DNA of 64,000 nucleotides from CAZSAL01 sp964604825. GTDB lineage: Bacteria > Elusimicrobiota > Elusimicrobia > 2-01-FULL-59-12. A program made the translations under genes and the position numbers. Below, in pieces: positions 52,809 to 60,704 of this stretch (position 1 is the first letter of the stretch; each line of letters begins with the position of its first letter). Location of the stretch: the NCBI GenBank assembly GCA_964604825.1, contig CAZSAL010000008.1, positions 1-64,000 of the forward strand. The letters run 5' to 3'. Below the pieces are notes generated by a model. The model did no database searches. It saw only the letters and a list, made by a program, of their open reading frames with translations, and was not told the DNA's origin.

Positions 52809-53792
52809 ATGCGAGTATTGATCACCGGCGGAGCCGGTTTTTTGGGTTCACATCTGGCGGAAGGATTTCTGAAACGCGGGGATGAAGTCGTCGTCCTTGA
52901 TATGGCGCCGTCCATCAAAGTCGAGCATCTCCTGTCCAACCCGCGCTTCCGGTACGTTCGGGATTCGATTTTCAACGAAAGCATGCTGGAAAGCCTTATC
53001 CTCAAATGCGATCTGATTTATCACATGGCTGCGGTGGTGGGAGTGGAACATTACGTCGGCGATCCCTATCAGGTGCTCAATGTCAATATTAACGGTACTC
53101 AAAACGTTTTGAAACTGGCGCACCGCTACAACAAAAAAGTCGTTCTGGCTTCCACGTCCGAAGTTTACGGGCGCAATACGAAAGTGCCCTGGAAGGAAGA
53201 TGACGACCGCGTGCTTGGCTCTACGCGCATTGACCGCTGGTGTTATTCCACCTCGAAAGCGGTAGGGGAACATTTCGGTTTCGCATATCTCAAGCTTGGG
53301 CTGCCGGTGGTTATTGTCCGCTATTTCAATATTTACGGACCGCGTCTGGACAAGATCGATGTAGGCCGCGTGCTGACTATTTTCATGGGCCAGTTGCTGC
53401 GTCACGAGCCCCTTACGGTTATCGGCGACGGCAAGCAGACGCGCTGCTTCACTTATGTGGACGATTGCGTCCGGGCCACAATGGCCGCGGGCCTTGTGCC
53501 GGAAGCGGTTGGCGATATCTTCAATATCGGAGTGGACCGCGAAACAACGATTCTGGAACTGGCTGAAACAATGATCAAAATTTCCGGCGCCCGTTCCACC
53601 ATTAAATTCGTGCCTCAGCAGAGCATTTACGGGGAAAGTTATGAGGATATCCCCCGGCGGGTGCCTGACAACACCAAGATGAAGACCATTCTCAAAGTCA
53701 GTCCGCAGGTATCTCTGGAAGACGGCCTGCGTAAGACGATCGAATGGTTCCAGAAGGCGTACTTCGAAGCGCAAAACGCCTTGAAGAAGTGA
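52809..53792 (+). CDS. UDP-glucuronate decarboxylase-like SDR (separate ArnA C-terminal half)
   Basis: The 327-residue short-chain dehydrogenase has the NAD motif GGAGFLG (7-13), Y146-x3-K150 and the decarboxylase-type STSEVYG with glutamate 118 where plain epimerases usually have another residue. It also has DGKQTRCFTYVDD with the arginine equivalent to that used by ArnA. These support oxidative decarboxylation of UDP-glucuronate rather than epimerisation. Alternatives are UXS or a general NAD-dependent epimerase. It lies between the formyltransferase and arnD, and a family A repeat follows. Confidence 0.82.
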   Translation: MRVLITGGAGFLGSHLAEGFLKRGDEVVVLDMAPSIKVEHLLSNPRFRYVRDSIFNESMLESLILKCDLIYHMAAVVGVEHYVGDPYQVLNVNINGTQNVLKLAHRYNKKVVLASTSEVYGRNTKVPWKEDDDRVLGSTRIDRWCYSTSKAVGEHFGFAYLKLGLPVVIVRYFNIYGPRLDKIDVGRVLTIFMGQLLRHEPLTVIGDGKQTRCFTYVDDCVRATMAAGLVPEAVGDIFNIGVDRETTILELAETMIKISGARSTIKFVPQQSIYGESYEDIPRRVPDNTKMKTILKVSPQVSLEDGLRKTIEWFQKAYFEAQNALKK

Positions 53793-53800
53793 CGCATTTT

Positions 53801-53880
53801 GTCATTCCCGAGGTCGTTATCGGGAATTCCTGCATAGAGGCCTTCGAGAGGGATCCCCGATAACACAATTCGGGGATGAC
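53801..53880. repeat. Dispersed double-hairpin repeat, copy A5
   Basis: The element starts GTCATTCCCGAggtcgttaTCGGGAAT, has AGGCCTTCGAGAGGG in the middle and ends ATCCCCGataacacaattCGGGGATGAC. It fills the gap between the decarboxylase and arnD genes and ends 8 bases before the arnD ribosome site. Confidence 0.88.
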
Positions 53881-53898
53881 AGCGACAGAAGGAGCTTG

Positions 53899-54801
53899 AT
53901 GGTTCGACTCGCTCTAAAGATCGACGTTGATACCTATCACGGGCTTAAAGACGGAGTTCCGCGCCTGGCGTCGTTTCTTGCTCAGGAAAAGCTGCCTGCA
54001 AGCTTTTTTGTCACCATGGGGCCGGACCGTTCCGGCTGGGCGGCCAAACGATTTTTCACGCGCAGGGGATTTGCCCGGAAAATGCGGCGCACTTCAGCAG
54101 CCCGGATTTACGGCTGGCGTACTATTTTTTCAGGCACGCTCCTTCCGGACCGGCCCATGGCGGCCTCCTTCGCAGACCTTATGCGCTCGCTCCGTGAACA
54201 GGGGTTTGAAGTAAGCCCCCACGGCTACGATCATATCCGCTGGCACGACGAGGCGTCGGGCTGGGACAAGCAGCGCGCAAAACGCGAGCTGGAAAAGGTT
54301 TTCTCCATCTATCGCCGGATTTTTTGTTCAGACCCGCAAAGTTTTTCCGCGCCGGGATGGCAGGCCGGTGAAGGAACATGGCGCGCGCTGGAAGATTTCC
54401 GCCTGCTGTATCACAGCGATTCTCGCGGATCAGCGCCGTTTTATCCGGTTTTTCCTTCGGGCGTTTTGAAAACACCCGAAATCCCGACCACGCTCCCGAC
54501 CTGGGATGAAATACTCGCCTGGGACGGCATGTCGGAAAACGACCTCGTGGACCAGACCTGGCGCCTGTTGTCGAGGGACCGGCTCAATGTGTGGACTATA
54601 CATGCCGAATTCGAGGGCCAGGAGTATTTTGCTCGGTTCCGCCAGTTTGTCATGCGTGCCAAGGAATACAACGTAGAATGGATCTCTTTGCCGAAATTTG
54701 CGGCGGATATCACGGCCGGAAAGATTCCGACGGCAGGAATCTCTCAGGAAGAACTGCCTGGCCGTGCGGGAACCGTAACGTTACAGCAGGATAAAAACTG
54801 A
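53899..54801 (+). CDS. arnD: ArnD-like polysaccharide deacetylase (deformylase)
   Basis: ArnD removes the formyl group from undecaprenyl-phosphate-Ara4FN before transfer by ArnT. The 300-residue protein begins VRLALKIDVDTYHGLKDGVPRLASFLAQEKLPASFFVTMGPD, contains the NodB-type HGYDHIRWHD and FSAPGWQAG, and ends WTIHAEFEGQEYF. That pattern is of the ArnD kind within carbohydrate esterase 4. AAGGAG precedes ATG 53899. No arnB aminotransferase is seen in the window. Confidence 0.88.
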   Translation: MVRLALKIDVDTYHGLKDGVPRLASFLAQEKLPASFFVTMGPDRSGWAAKRFFTRRGFARKMRRTSAARIYGWRTIFSGTLLPDRPMAASFADLMRSLREQGFEVSPHGYDHIRWHDEASGWDKQRAKRELEKVFSIYRRIFCSDPQSFSAPGWQAGEGTWRALEDFRLLYHSDSRGSAPFYPVFPSGVLKTPEIPTTLPTWDEILAWDGMSENDLVDQTWRLLSRDRLNVWTIHAEFEGQEYFARFRQFVMRAKEYNVEWISLPKFAADITAGKIPTAGISQEELPGRAGTVTLQQDKN

Positions 54802-54803
54802 CC

Positions 54804-57800
54804 ATGGATGAAAGATTCGTAAAAGAAGAAGGGCTCGAGGTTTTCACCGGCACCGAGCTGATCATTAAGGGCGCGCTGGAAAGCGGAGTGGGTCTGATTA
54901 CAGGCTATCCGGGTTCCCCGGTTTCCGATGTGTTTGATGCCGCGAGCTCGCAGCGGGACCTGCTCAAAAAGCACGGCATTCTGGCGGCGATGGCAAACAA
55001 CGAGGCCCTTTCCGCCGCGCGGCTGAACGGAGCCCGCATGGCCGGAGTCAAAGCCATGGCTGTTATGAAAAGCGTGGGCATGCATGTGGCCGCGGACGGG
55101 CTTGCGCTGGGGAATCTGTCCGAGCCGAATAACGAGGGTGGGGGCATAGTTGTCGTGGGCGACGATCCCTGGATCGATTCCACCCAGATCAATAACGATT
55201 CACGCTTTCTCAGCCAGCATCTGCATATGCCGGTGCTCGAGCCAAGCACGTTCCAGGAAATGAAGGATTGGGTGGGGGTGGCGTTTTCTCTGTCGTCCAG
55301 CGCCAATCTCTACATCACTTTTCTGGTTACAACCAATCAGGCTGACGGAGGGGGGACCGTCTGGCTTCACCCCAACCGCTATCCTGCGGTGAGTACGATC
55401 GCGCCGCTTTCGATCGAAAGCGAAAAGATTGATCTGGACCGGACGGTTCTCCTGCCGCCGCGTACCTGGCACCGCGAAGTGTCGCTTCCCCGGAGAATTG
55501 AAAAGCTCTGGGAACTGACGCGTGAACGCAATCTAAACCCGGTTTTAAACAGACAGACGGGCCGTTCGCCGCTCGGGCTGGTGTCTTCAGGTTTAAGCTA
55601 TTGCTATCTTGAACACGCCTTGATGGAATTGGGCTTGAGCGGAAAAATTCCCGTACTCAAGGCCGGCCTTACATACCCGCTGGATCCGGAACCCGTTCTT
55701 ACTCTTGCCGGGGAGGTCGACGCCATTGTCGTAGTTGAGGAAAAACGGGGATTTCTCGAACAGCAGATCACCGGTATTTTACAGGATGCGCGACAGTCCG
55801 GCAGCCTTAAAGAAATTCCTGAAATATGGGGCAAGAAGCTCCCCAAAGACCGCCCCGGATTTCCGGAAGCGCGCGGGCTGAACACGTCGCTAATAATTCA
55901 GATTCTGGTTCCTTTCCTGAAGGAATCTCTTGCCGGCCGCAAGGATATAGACTTCCAGCGCCTGGAGAAAGAAGCCGCCGTAGTCGAAGCCACCAGCGGC
56001 CCCGGGATCGAGTTGCCTGCCCGGACTCCTACTTTCTGTCCGGGATGCCCGCACCGCGATTCCTCGTCCGTGTTCCTGCAGATCAAGAAAGATTTTTCCA
56101 ATCCGGTTTACATGAAGAAAGAGCATGGCCGGGATCCTGTGGATCTTATATTCCATGGCGAGACAGGCTGCTTCACCATGCTCATGTTTGAACCCAACAG
56201 GCCGCTGATGCATAACTATTCCGGCATGGGCATCGGAGGCGGCACGGGAGCGGGACTCGATCCTTTCGTCACGAACAAGCAGGTTGTTTTTCTCGGCGAT
56301 TCCACATTCTTTCACAGCGGCATGATCGCCATTTCCGATTCCATCAAATCGGGACAGGACATAACCTACGTGATTCTTGATAACAAGACCACCGCCATGA
56401 CGGGGCATCAGCCTACCCCCGGAACCGAATTCGATCTCATGGGCGATAACACTTTCGCCCAGAACATAGAAAGCATCGTGCAGGGAATGGCGCAGAAGTC
56501 GTCGCCGGGGTCCGCTATTCCTGTATCGCGCGTCAACCCGGCAGACCGGGACAAATACCGCACCCTGCTCGAGGAAACCGTTTTGAAGGACGGCGTCAAG
56601 GTTATCATCGCCGATAAGGAATGCGGCATTACCTTCCACCGGCGGAAAAAGAAGGAACGCAAAGCCATACTCCGCCGCGAGGGATTCCTGCCTCTGGAAA
56701 CACACGTAAACATCACGCCTGAGGTTTGCGAATTCTGCCTGGAATGCACAAAGACCACCGGCTGCCCGGGATTAACAATTGAGCAGTCCATTCACGGTCC
56801 CAAGATCGCCACAGACCCAAGCCTTTGTGTTTCGGACGGGGCTTGCGTAAAACTGAAGAACTGCCCGTCTTTTGAGGAATTGATAATCGAACGAAAATCC
56901 CCGCCCCGCCATGCTCCCGTATTACCGGACCTTTCCCATTTGCCGCCCCCTCCCGCCGCTTCATTCGACAGGTTCTGGTACGGCTACACTGCGGGCGTGG
57001 GAGGGATGGGGCTGGGGCTTGTCTCAGCGATTCTCGTTCAGGCCGGGCAGAGGCAGGGTTATCGCGTATTATTTTCCGACAAGAAAGGCCTGGCGATCCG
57101 CAACGGCGGGGTATTCGGGCATATTATCTTCAGCAAGGAAGGCGGTGTTCTCGCGCCGCTTGTCCCTTATGGGAAAGCCGACCTTATACTTGGGATCGAT
57201 CTGCTGGAAACAGCGCGTGGTCTGGACCCCCGGTCTAATCTGCGCATCGCTCATCCGGAGCGAAGCCGGGCGGTGGTAAACACGGCGGCTTATCAGACTA
57301 TTTTGATGCTGCTCGGGCGCGATACCATGCAGGCTGCAGACTACGAGGCTGTTATACGCCGCATGGTCAGGCTGGACGCATTTGCCGGTTTTAATTTTTC
57401 CGCGATTTCTGAGCATTATTTTGGTTCGGCCCTTTATTCCAATATGCTTCTGCTGGGAACGGCGATACAGAAGGGCTGGCTGCCTCTGGATGCCGCCAAC
57501 GTTGAATGGGCGATCGCGCAGTCTGTTCCCAAAGACGACCGCGCCTTAAACATCGACGCCTTCCGGGCAGGAAGGCTTCTGGCTGTGTCTCCAGGAAAAT
57601 TTAATCTGCCGCAGCGGATATACACCTACCGCACGCTTCTGGCGGAAAAAATCGGGTATCTGAAACAGCTTTACGGCTCATCGACGGCCGCAGCCTACCG
57701 CGCGCTGGTAGAAGAAGCGATCCTGCATCTGCCGATGGATGATTCTGCGCACCTGCACCTGGCTCAGCGCGTTTATGACCTGATCTGCTGCGAAAATATC

Positions 57801-58394
57801 GCCTATGCCCGACGCTACGCGGATCTTGTGCTTAAAACCGCGCAGAAAGATCGTGCCAGCTGGGGATACCGCGCAACGCTTGCCGTGCTTCACCAGTCAT
57901 TCCGGTTGATGGCCATAAAAGATGAGATCTATGTGGCGCATCTCCTGACCAGTCCCGAGAAAAAGCTGCGTGACCTGGAAAGATTTGGTATTGACGAGGC
58001 CAACGGGGATCGCGTGCGCCGTCTGCATGTGAACCGTCCCGAAATTACAGTTTTCGGCAGAAGTTTCCGCTGGAACATGACCACGCAGAACTGGCAGCTG
58101 AATATCGTGAAACGTTTGAAATTCCTGCGCCGCCTGTTGCCTGGCTGGCATGCGGATGAGAAGGCTTTCCGGGACTGGTATCTCGATCTGGCGGCGCGTT
58201 TTGATGCGGATGACGAGCAGAGTTACGCCTTGTGGTTGAAAATTCTGCGGTGTCCTGAGAATGTCCGCGGCTACCGGGAAGCGCGCGTGCCCCTTGTTCA
58301 GGAGGCGCGCAAACAGGCTGCCGCCTGTCTTGAAGAGCTGAACTCCAGGGCCTATCATAAGCATCAGAAAACGAACCGTGAAAGACGCAGGTAA
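54804..58394 (+). CDS. Indolepyruvate ferredoxin oxidoreductase, fused alpha-beta form
   Basis: The enzyme oxidises aryl-2-oxoacids from aromatic amino acids to aryl-acyl-CoA with ferredoxin as acceptor. The 1196-residue chain runs: 2-oxoacid oxidoreductase gamma/alpha-like N-terminus (GLITGYPGSPVSDVFD), a thiamine-diphosphate domain (FCPGCPHRDSS; GETGCFTML; FLGDSTFFHSG; ILDNKTTAMTGHQPTPG), and two 4Fe-4S motifs (CEFCLECTKTTGC; CVSDGACVKLKNC). A beta domain (FWYGYTAGVGGMGLGLVSAILVQAG) and a helical C-terminus follow. In many organisms alpha and beta are separate, so this is the fused type. It begins 2 bases after arnD. Confidence 0.92.
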   Translation: MDERFVKEEGLEVFTGTELIIKGALESGVGLITGYPGSPVSDVFDAASSQRDLLKKHGILAAMANNEALSAARLNGARMAGVKAMAVMKSVGMHVAADGLALGNLSEPNNEGGGIVVVGDDPWIDSTQINNDSRFLSQHLHMPVLEPSTFQEMKDWVGVAFSLSSSANLYITFLVTTNQADGGGTVWLHPNRYPAVSTIAPLSIESEKIDLDRTVLLPPRTWHREVSLPRRIEKLWELTRERNLNPVLNRQTGRSPLGLVSSGLSYCYLEHALMELGLSGKIPVLKAGLTYPLDPEPVLTLAGEVDAIVVVEEKRGFLEQQITGILQDARQSGSLKEIPEIWGKKLPKDRPGFPEARGLNTSLIIQILVPFLKESLAGRKDIDFQRLEKEAAVVEATSGPGIELPARTPTFCPGCPHRDSSSVFLQIKKDFSNPVYMKKEHGRDPVDLIFHGETGCFTMLMFEPNRPLMHNYSGMGIGGGTGAGLDPFVTNKQVVFLGDSTFFHSGMIAISDSIKSGQDITYVILDNKTTAMTGHQPTPGTEFDLMGDNTFAQNIESIVQGMAQKSSPGSAIPVSRVNPADRDKYRTLLEETVLKDGVKVIIADKECGITFHRRKKKERKAILRREGFLPLETHVNITPEVCEFCLECTKTTGCPGLTIEQSIHGPKIATDPSLCVSDGACVKLKNCPSFEELIIERKSPPRHAPVLPDLSHLPPPPAASFDRFWYGYTAGVGGMGLGLVSAILVQAGQRQGYRVLFSDKKGLAIRNGGVFGHIIFSKEGGVLAPLVPYGKADLILGIDLLETARGLDPRSNLRIAHPERSRAVVNTAAYQTILMLLGRDTMQAADYEAVIRRMVRLDAFAGFNFSAISEHYFGSALYSNMLLLGTAIQKGWLPLDAANVEWAIAQSVPKDDRALNIDAFRAGRLLAVSPGKFNLPQRIYTYRTLLAEKIGYLKQLYGSSTAAAYRALVEEAILHLPMDDSAHLHLAQRVYDLICCENIAYARRYADLVLKTAQKDRASWGYRATLAVLHQSFRLMAIKDEIYVAHLLTSPEKKLRDLERFGIDEANGDRVRRLHVNRPEITVFGRSFRWNMTTQNWQLNIVKRLKFLRRLLPGWHADEKAFRDWYLDLAARFDADDEQSYALWLKILRCPENVRGYREARVPLVQEARKQAAACLEELNSRAYHKHQKTNRERRR

Positions 58395-58402
58395 GTGGCG
58401 GA

Positions 58403-60130
58403 GTGAATCGGCGTTCCCTTCTTTTTAAGCTTCTGGCCCTTGCCGGGGCGGCGGCCGTTGTCCCGGCCTTAATCATTACTCTCGTTCAACGTTCGATCAG
58501 TTCTCACGCCCTGGAAAACTCTATCCGGCGCCATCAGACGGAACTGGCCCGCCGAACAGCCAATGAGATCAACGGTGAAATATATGCCGCGCAGCGGATG
58601 CTTGCCTATGCCGCGCCGGATCCTGTCTGGCGCGCAGGTTCCGCCGCGGAACAGCGGCGCAGCCTGGCAAAACTCCTGAAATCGGTTCCCTCATTCCAGG
58701 AAGTAATGCTCGTCGACGCCATCGGCCAGGAGCGGATCAATCTCAACCGTAATGGAACCTCTTCTCCAAAAACGAAAAGGCCCGCGGGACTGGAAGAATC
58801 CTTCATCGGCACGCCGTTTTTTTCCGGAGGAGGCCTGCCGACGATTCTCCTGGGTGAGCCCCTGCGCCTTAACGGTCGTTCCAGCGGAGCGCTCATGGCC
58901 AAAATGAGTTTTTCCGAGCTGAGCAGCCTTATGGTGCAGGCCCATATAGGAGGACATGGCATGGCCTTCATTGTGGATCAGCAGGGAGATCTCATCGCTC
59001 ATCCGGATGAAGAACGTGTTCTTGCCCACGCCAATTTTGCGGACCTTCCCGTAGTCAAAGAATGGCGGACACGTCCGAACGAGCCTTCCGCGCTCAAGGA
59101 ATACCCGGACGAACGCGGTGTGCCGGCCATAGCCGTGGCCTGTCCCATACCGCTTTTGCACAGCGCCGTGGTTGTTCAGCAGCCGCGCGCCGAGGTGTAT
59201 GAGCCGCTGATCCGACTGCGCGACGATTCTATCCTTTGTCTGTGCATCGGGCTTTTTATTTTCATCAGCCTGGCACTTGCCGTGGCATGGCGCATCCTGC
59301 AGCCGCTCCGTCAGCTGGAAGGAGCGGCGGAAGCGATCGGCCGGGGCAATCTGGATGTTGATCTTGATATAAAAACCGGGGATGAACTGGAGGATCTGGG
59401 TAAGGCTTTCAATCAGATGGCGGATTCCCTGCGCGCTCTGGAAACCATGCGCACGGACCTGATTAACATGATTATCCATGACCTGAAATCACCGCTTTCC
59501 ACAATTCTTGCCAGCCTTGATTATTTGATCAGCGGAGAGCTGGGGACTCTGACGGAAGAACAAATGAAATTCCTGAATATGAGCCGCCGCGCCAGCCAGG
59601 ATCTTCTGGGCATGATCCAGACACTGCTCGACATCGCAAAGATGGATGAAGGAAAGCTGGTGTTGGAGAAGGAATCCTTCGCTCCCCTTCCCTGGGCGGA
59701 AAAAGTCGTCCAGTCATTCCAGCCATCGGCGGAAATTGCCCAGAAAAAGCTGGTTCTGGAATCCCCGAATGCTCTTTCCGCAGCGGAAGGTGATGTCGCG
59801 CTCCTGAGTCGCGTGCTGGGGAACCTCATTTCCAACGCCCTGCAACACACCAGAATGAAAACGGGCGCGGTGACTGTCATCTTAAATTCCGATGACGGGC
59901 TATTACGGGTTGACGTTCAGGATAACGGAGAGGGAATTCCTCTTGAGCATCAGTCGGCGATTTTTGAGAAGTTTGTTCAGGTGGACGGCGGACAGAAACG
60001 TGTGCGCCGCGGCACCGGGCTCGGTCTCACCTTCTGTAAAATGGTTGTCGAAGCCCACGGAGGCGTCATAGCCGTACACAGCACTCCCCAGCAGGGCAGC
60101 ACCTTCACCTTCACTCTGCCGCTTGCATAA
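58403..60130 (+). CDS. Membrane sensor histidine kinase with HAMP domain
   Basis: The 575-residue protein has a first membrane helix (LLALAGAAAVVPALIITLV), a large periplasmic sensor region of Cache type (about 35-270), a second helix (ILCLCIGLFIFISLALAVAW), HAMP and then HisKA with MIIHDLKSPLSTIL. An HATPase domain follows (NLISNALQHT; VDVQDNGEGIP; GTGLGLTFCKMVVEAHGG). It starts at GTG 58403, 9 bases after the oxidoreductase. No response regulator is adjacent, so its partner and signal are unknown. Confidence 0.9.
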   Translation: MNRRSLLFKLLALAGAAAVVPALIITLVQRSISSHALENSIRRHQTELARRTANEINGEIYAAQRMLAYAAPDPVWRAGSAAEQRRSLAKLLKSVPSFQEVMLVDAIGQERINLNRNGTSSPKTKRPAGLEESFIGTPFFSGGGLPTILLGEPLRLNGRSSGALMAKMSFSELSSLMVQAHIGGHGMAFIVDQQGDLIAHPDEERVLAHANFADLPVVKEWRTRPNEPSALKEYPDERGVPAIAVACPIPLLHSAVVVQQPRAEVYEPLIRLRDDSILCLCIGLFIFISLALAVAWRILQPLRQLEGAAEAIGRGNLDVDLDIKTGDELEDLGKAFNQMADSLRALETMRTDLINMIIHDLKSPLSTILASLDYLISGELGTLTEEQMKFLNMSRRASQDLLGMIQTLLDIAKMDEGKLVLEKESFAPLPWAEKVVQSFQPSAEIAQKKLVLESPNALSAAEGDVALLSRVLGNLISNALQHTRMKTGAVTVILNSDDGLLRVDVQDNGEGIPLEHQSAIFEKFVQVDGGQKRVRRGTGLGLTFCKMVVEAHGGVIAVHSTPQQGSTFTFTLPLA

Positions 60131-60143
60131 GCGGTTTCCAAAG

Positions 60144-60536
60144 TCAGCGGGAAATAATCAAAGTGCGCAGGTTGTCGAGACGATCGATCTGGCGGGCGGT
60201 CCGGTTCCATACAGTATAGAAGCAGTGCAGACGATCGTTTCTTCGCAGGTCGTTAAGCATCAATACTCTGTTGCTGCTGTCAATGACTGGAGTCCCGGCA
60301 TTTACCCGGATTTCAAACGCACGGTTCAGCCGGTCCCGCAGCTCAATCAACCCGGCCTGGACATCGACCGAATTAATGGAACCTTCTATTTCCCTTACAG
60401 CGCTGTAGTATTGCGGATCAGGCGGCGCTAGTTCATCGGATGAAGTAACTTCCATGGGTGCAACCGCCGATTGTTCCGCGTGCACGGGAAAGGTGATCAT
60501 CCCGGCGGTCATCAGCAAAAACACAAACAGCCTCAT
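60144..60536 (-). CDS. Small exported protein of unknown function
   Basis: The 130-residue product has a signal peptide (MRLFVFLLMTAGMITFPVHA) and a mature part with beta-strand-like segments (EGSINSVDVQAGLIELRDRLNRAFEIRVNAGTPVIDSSN), reminiscent of small OB-like periplasmic proteins but not assignable. It is convergent with the histidine kinase gene, 13 bases between the stops. Confidence 0.6.
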   Translation of the reverse strand: MRLFVFLLMTAGMITFPVHAEQSAVAPMEVTSSDELAPPDPQYYSAVREIEGSINSVDVQAGLIELRDRLNRAFEIRVNAGTPVIDSSNRVLMLNDLRRNDRLHCFYTVWNRTARQIDRLDNLRTLIISR

Positions 60537-60704
60537 GCCTTTTTGACAAGCCTGATAAAAGAAGGGTTGCCAACGGCTGAATTCAACCGTCTTCCCCTAG
60601 CCTTGGGAAAAACGGTATGATTCTGCTGGTACTCCCTGCGTCCAACGCCCCTTGCATAAAGAGCCTTGACGCGCTGCACTTAAACCATTTTTACGAGGAA
60701 TGTA

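Noticed and set aside
52848..53774. A 308-codon antisense frame within the decarboxylase gene
   Set aside because: The sense strand encodes an intact SDR enzyme, and the antisense product resembles nothing known.
60131..60704. A response-regulator gene next to the histidine kinase
   Set aside because: The region holds only a convergent small exported protein and a gene-free leader.
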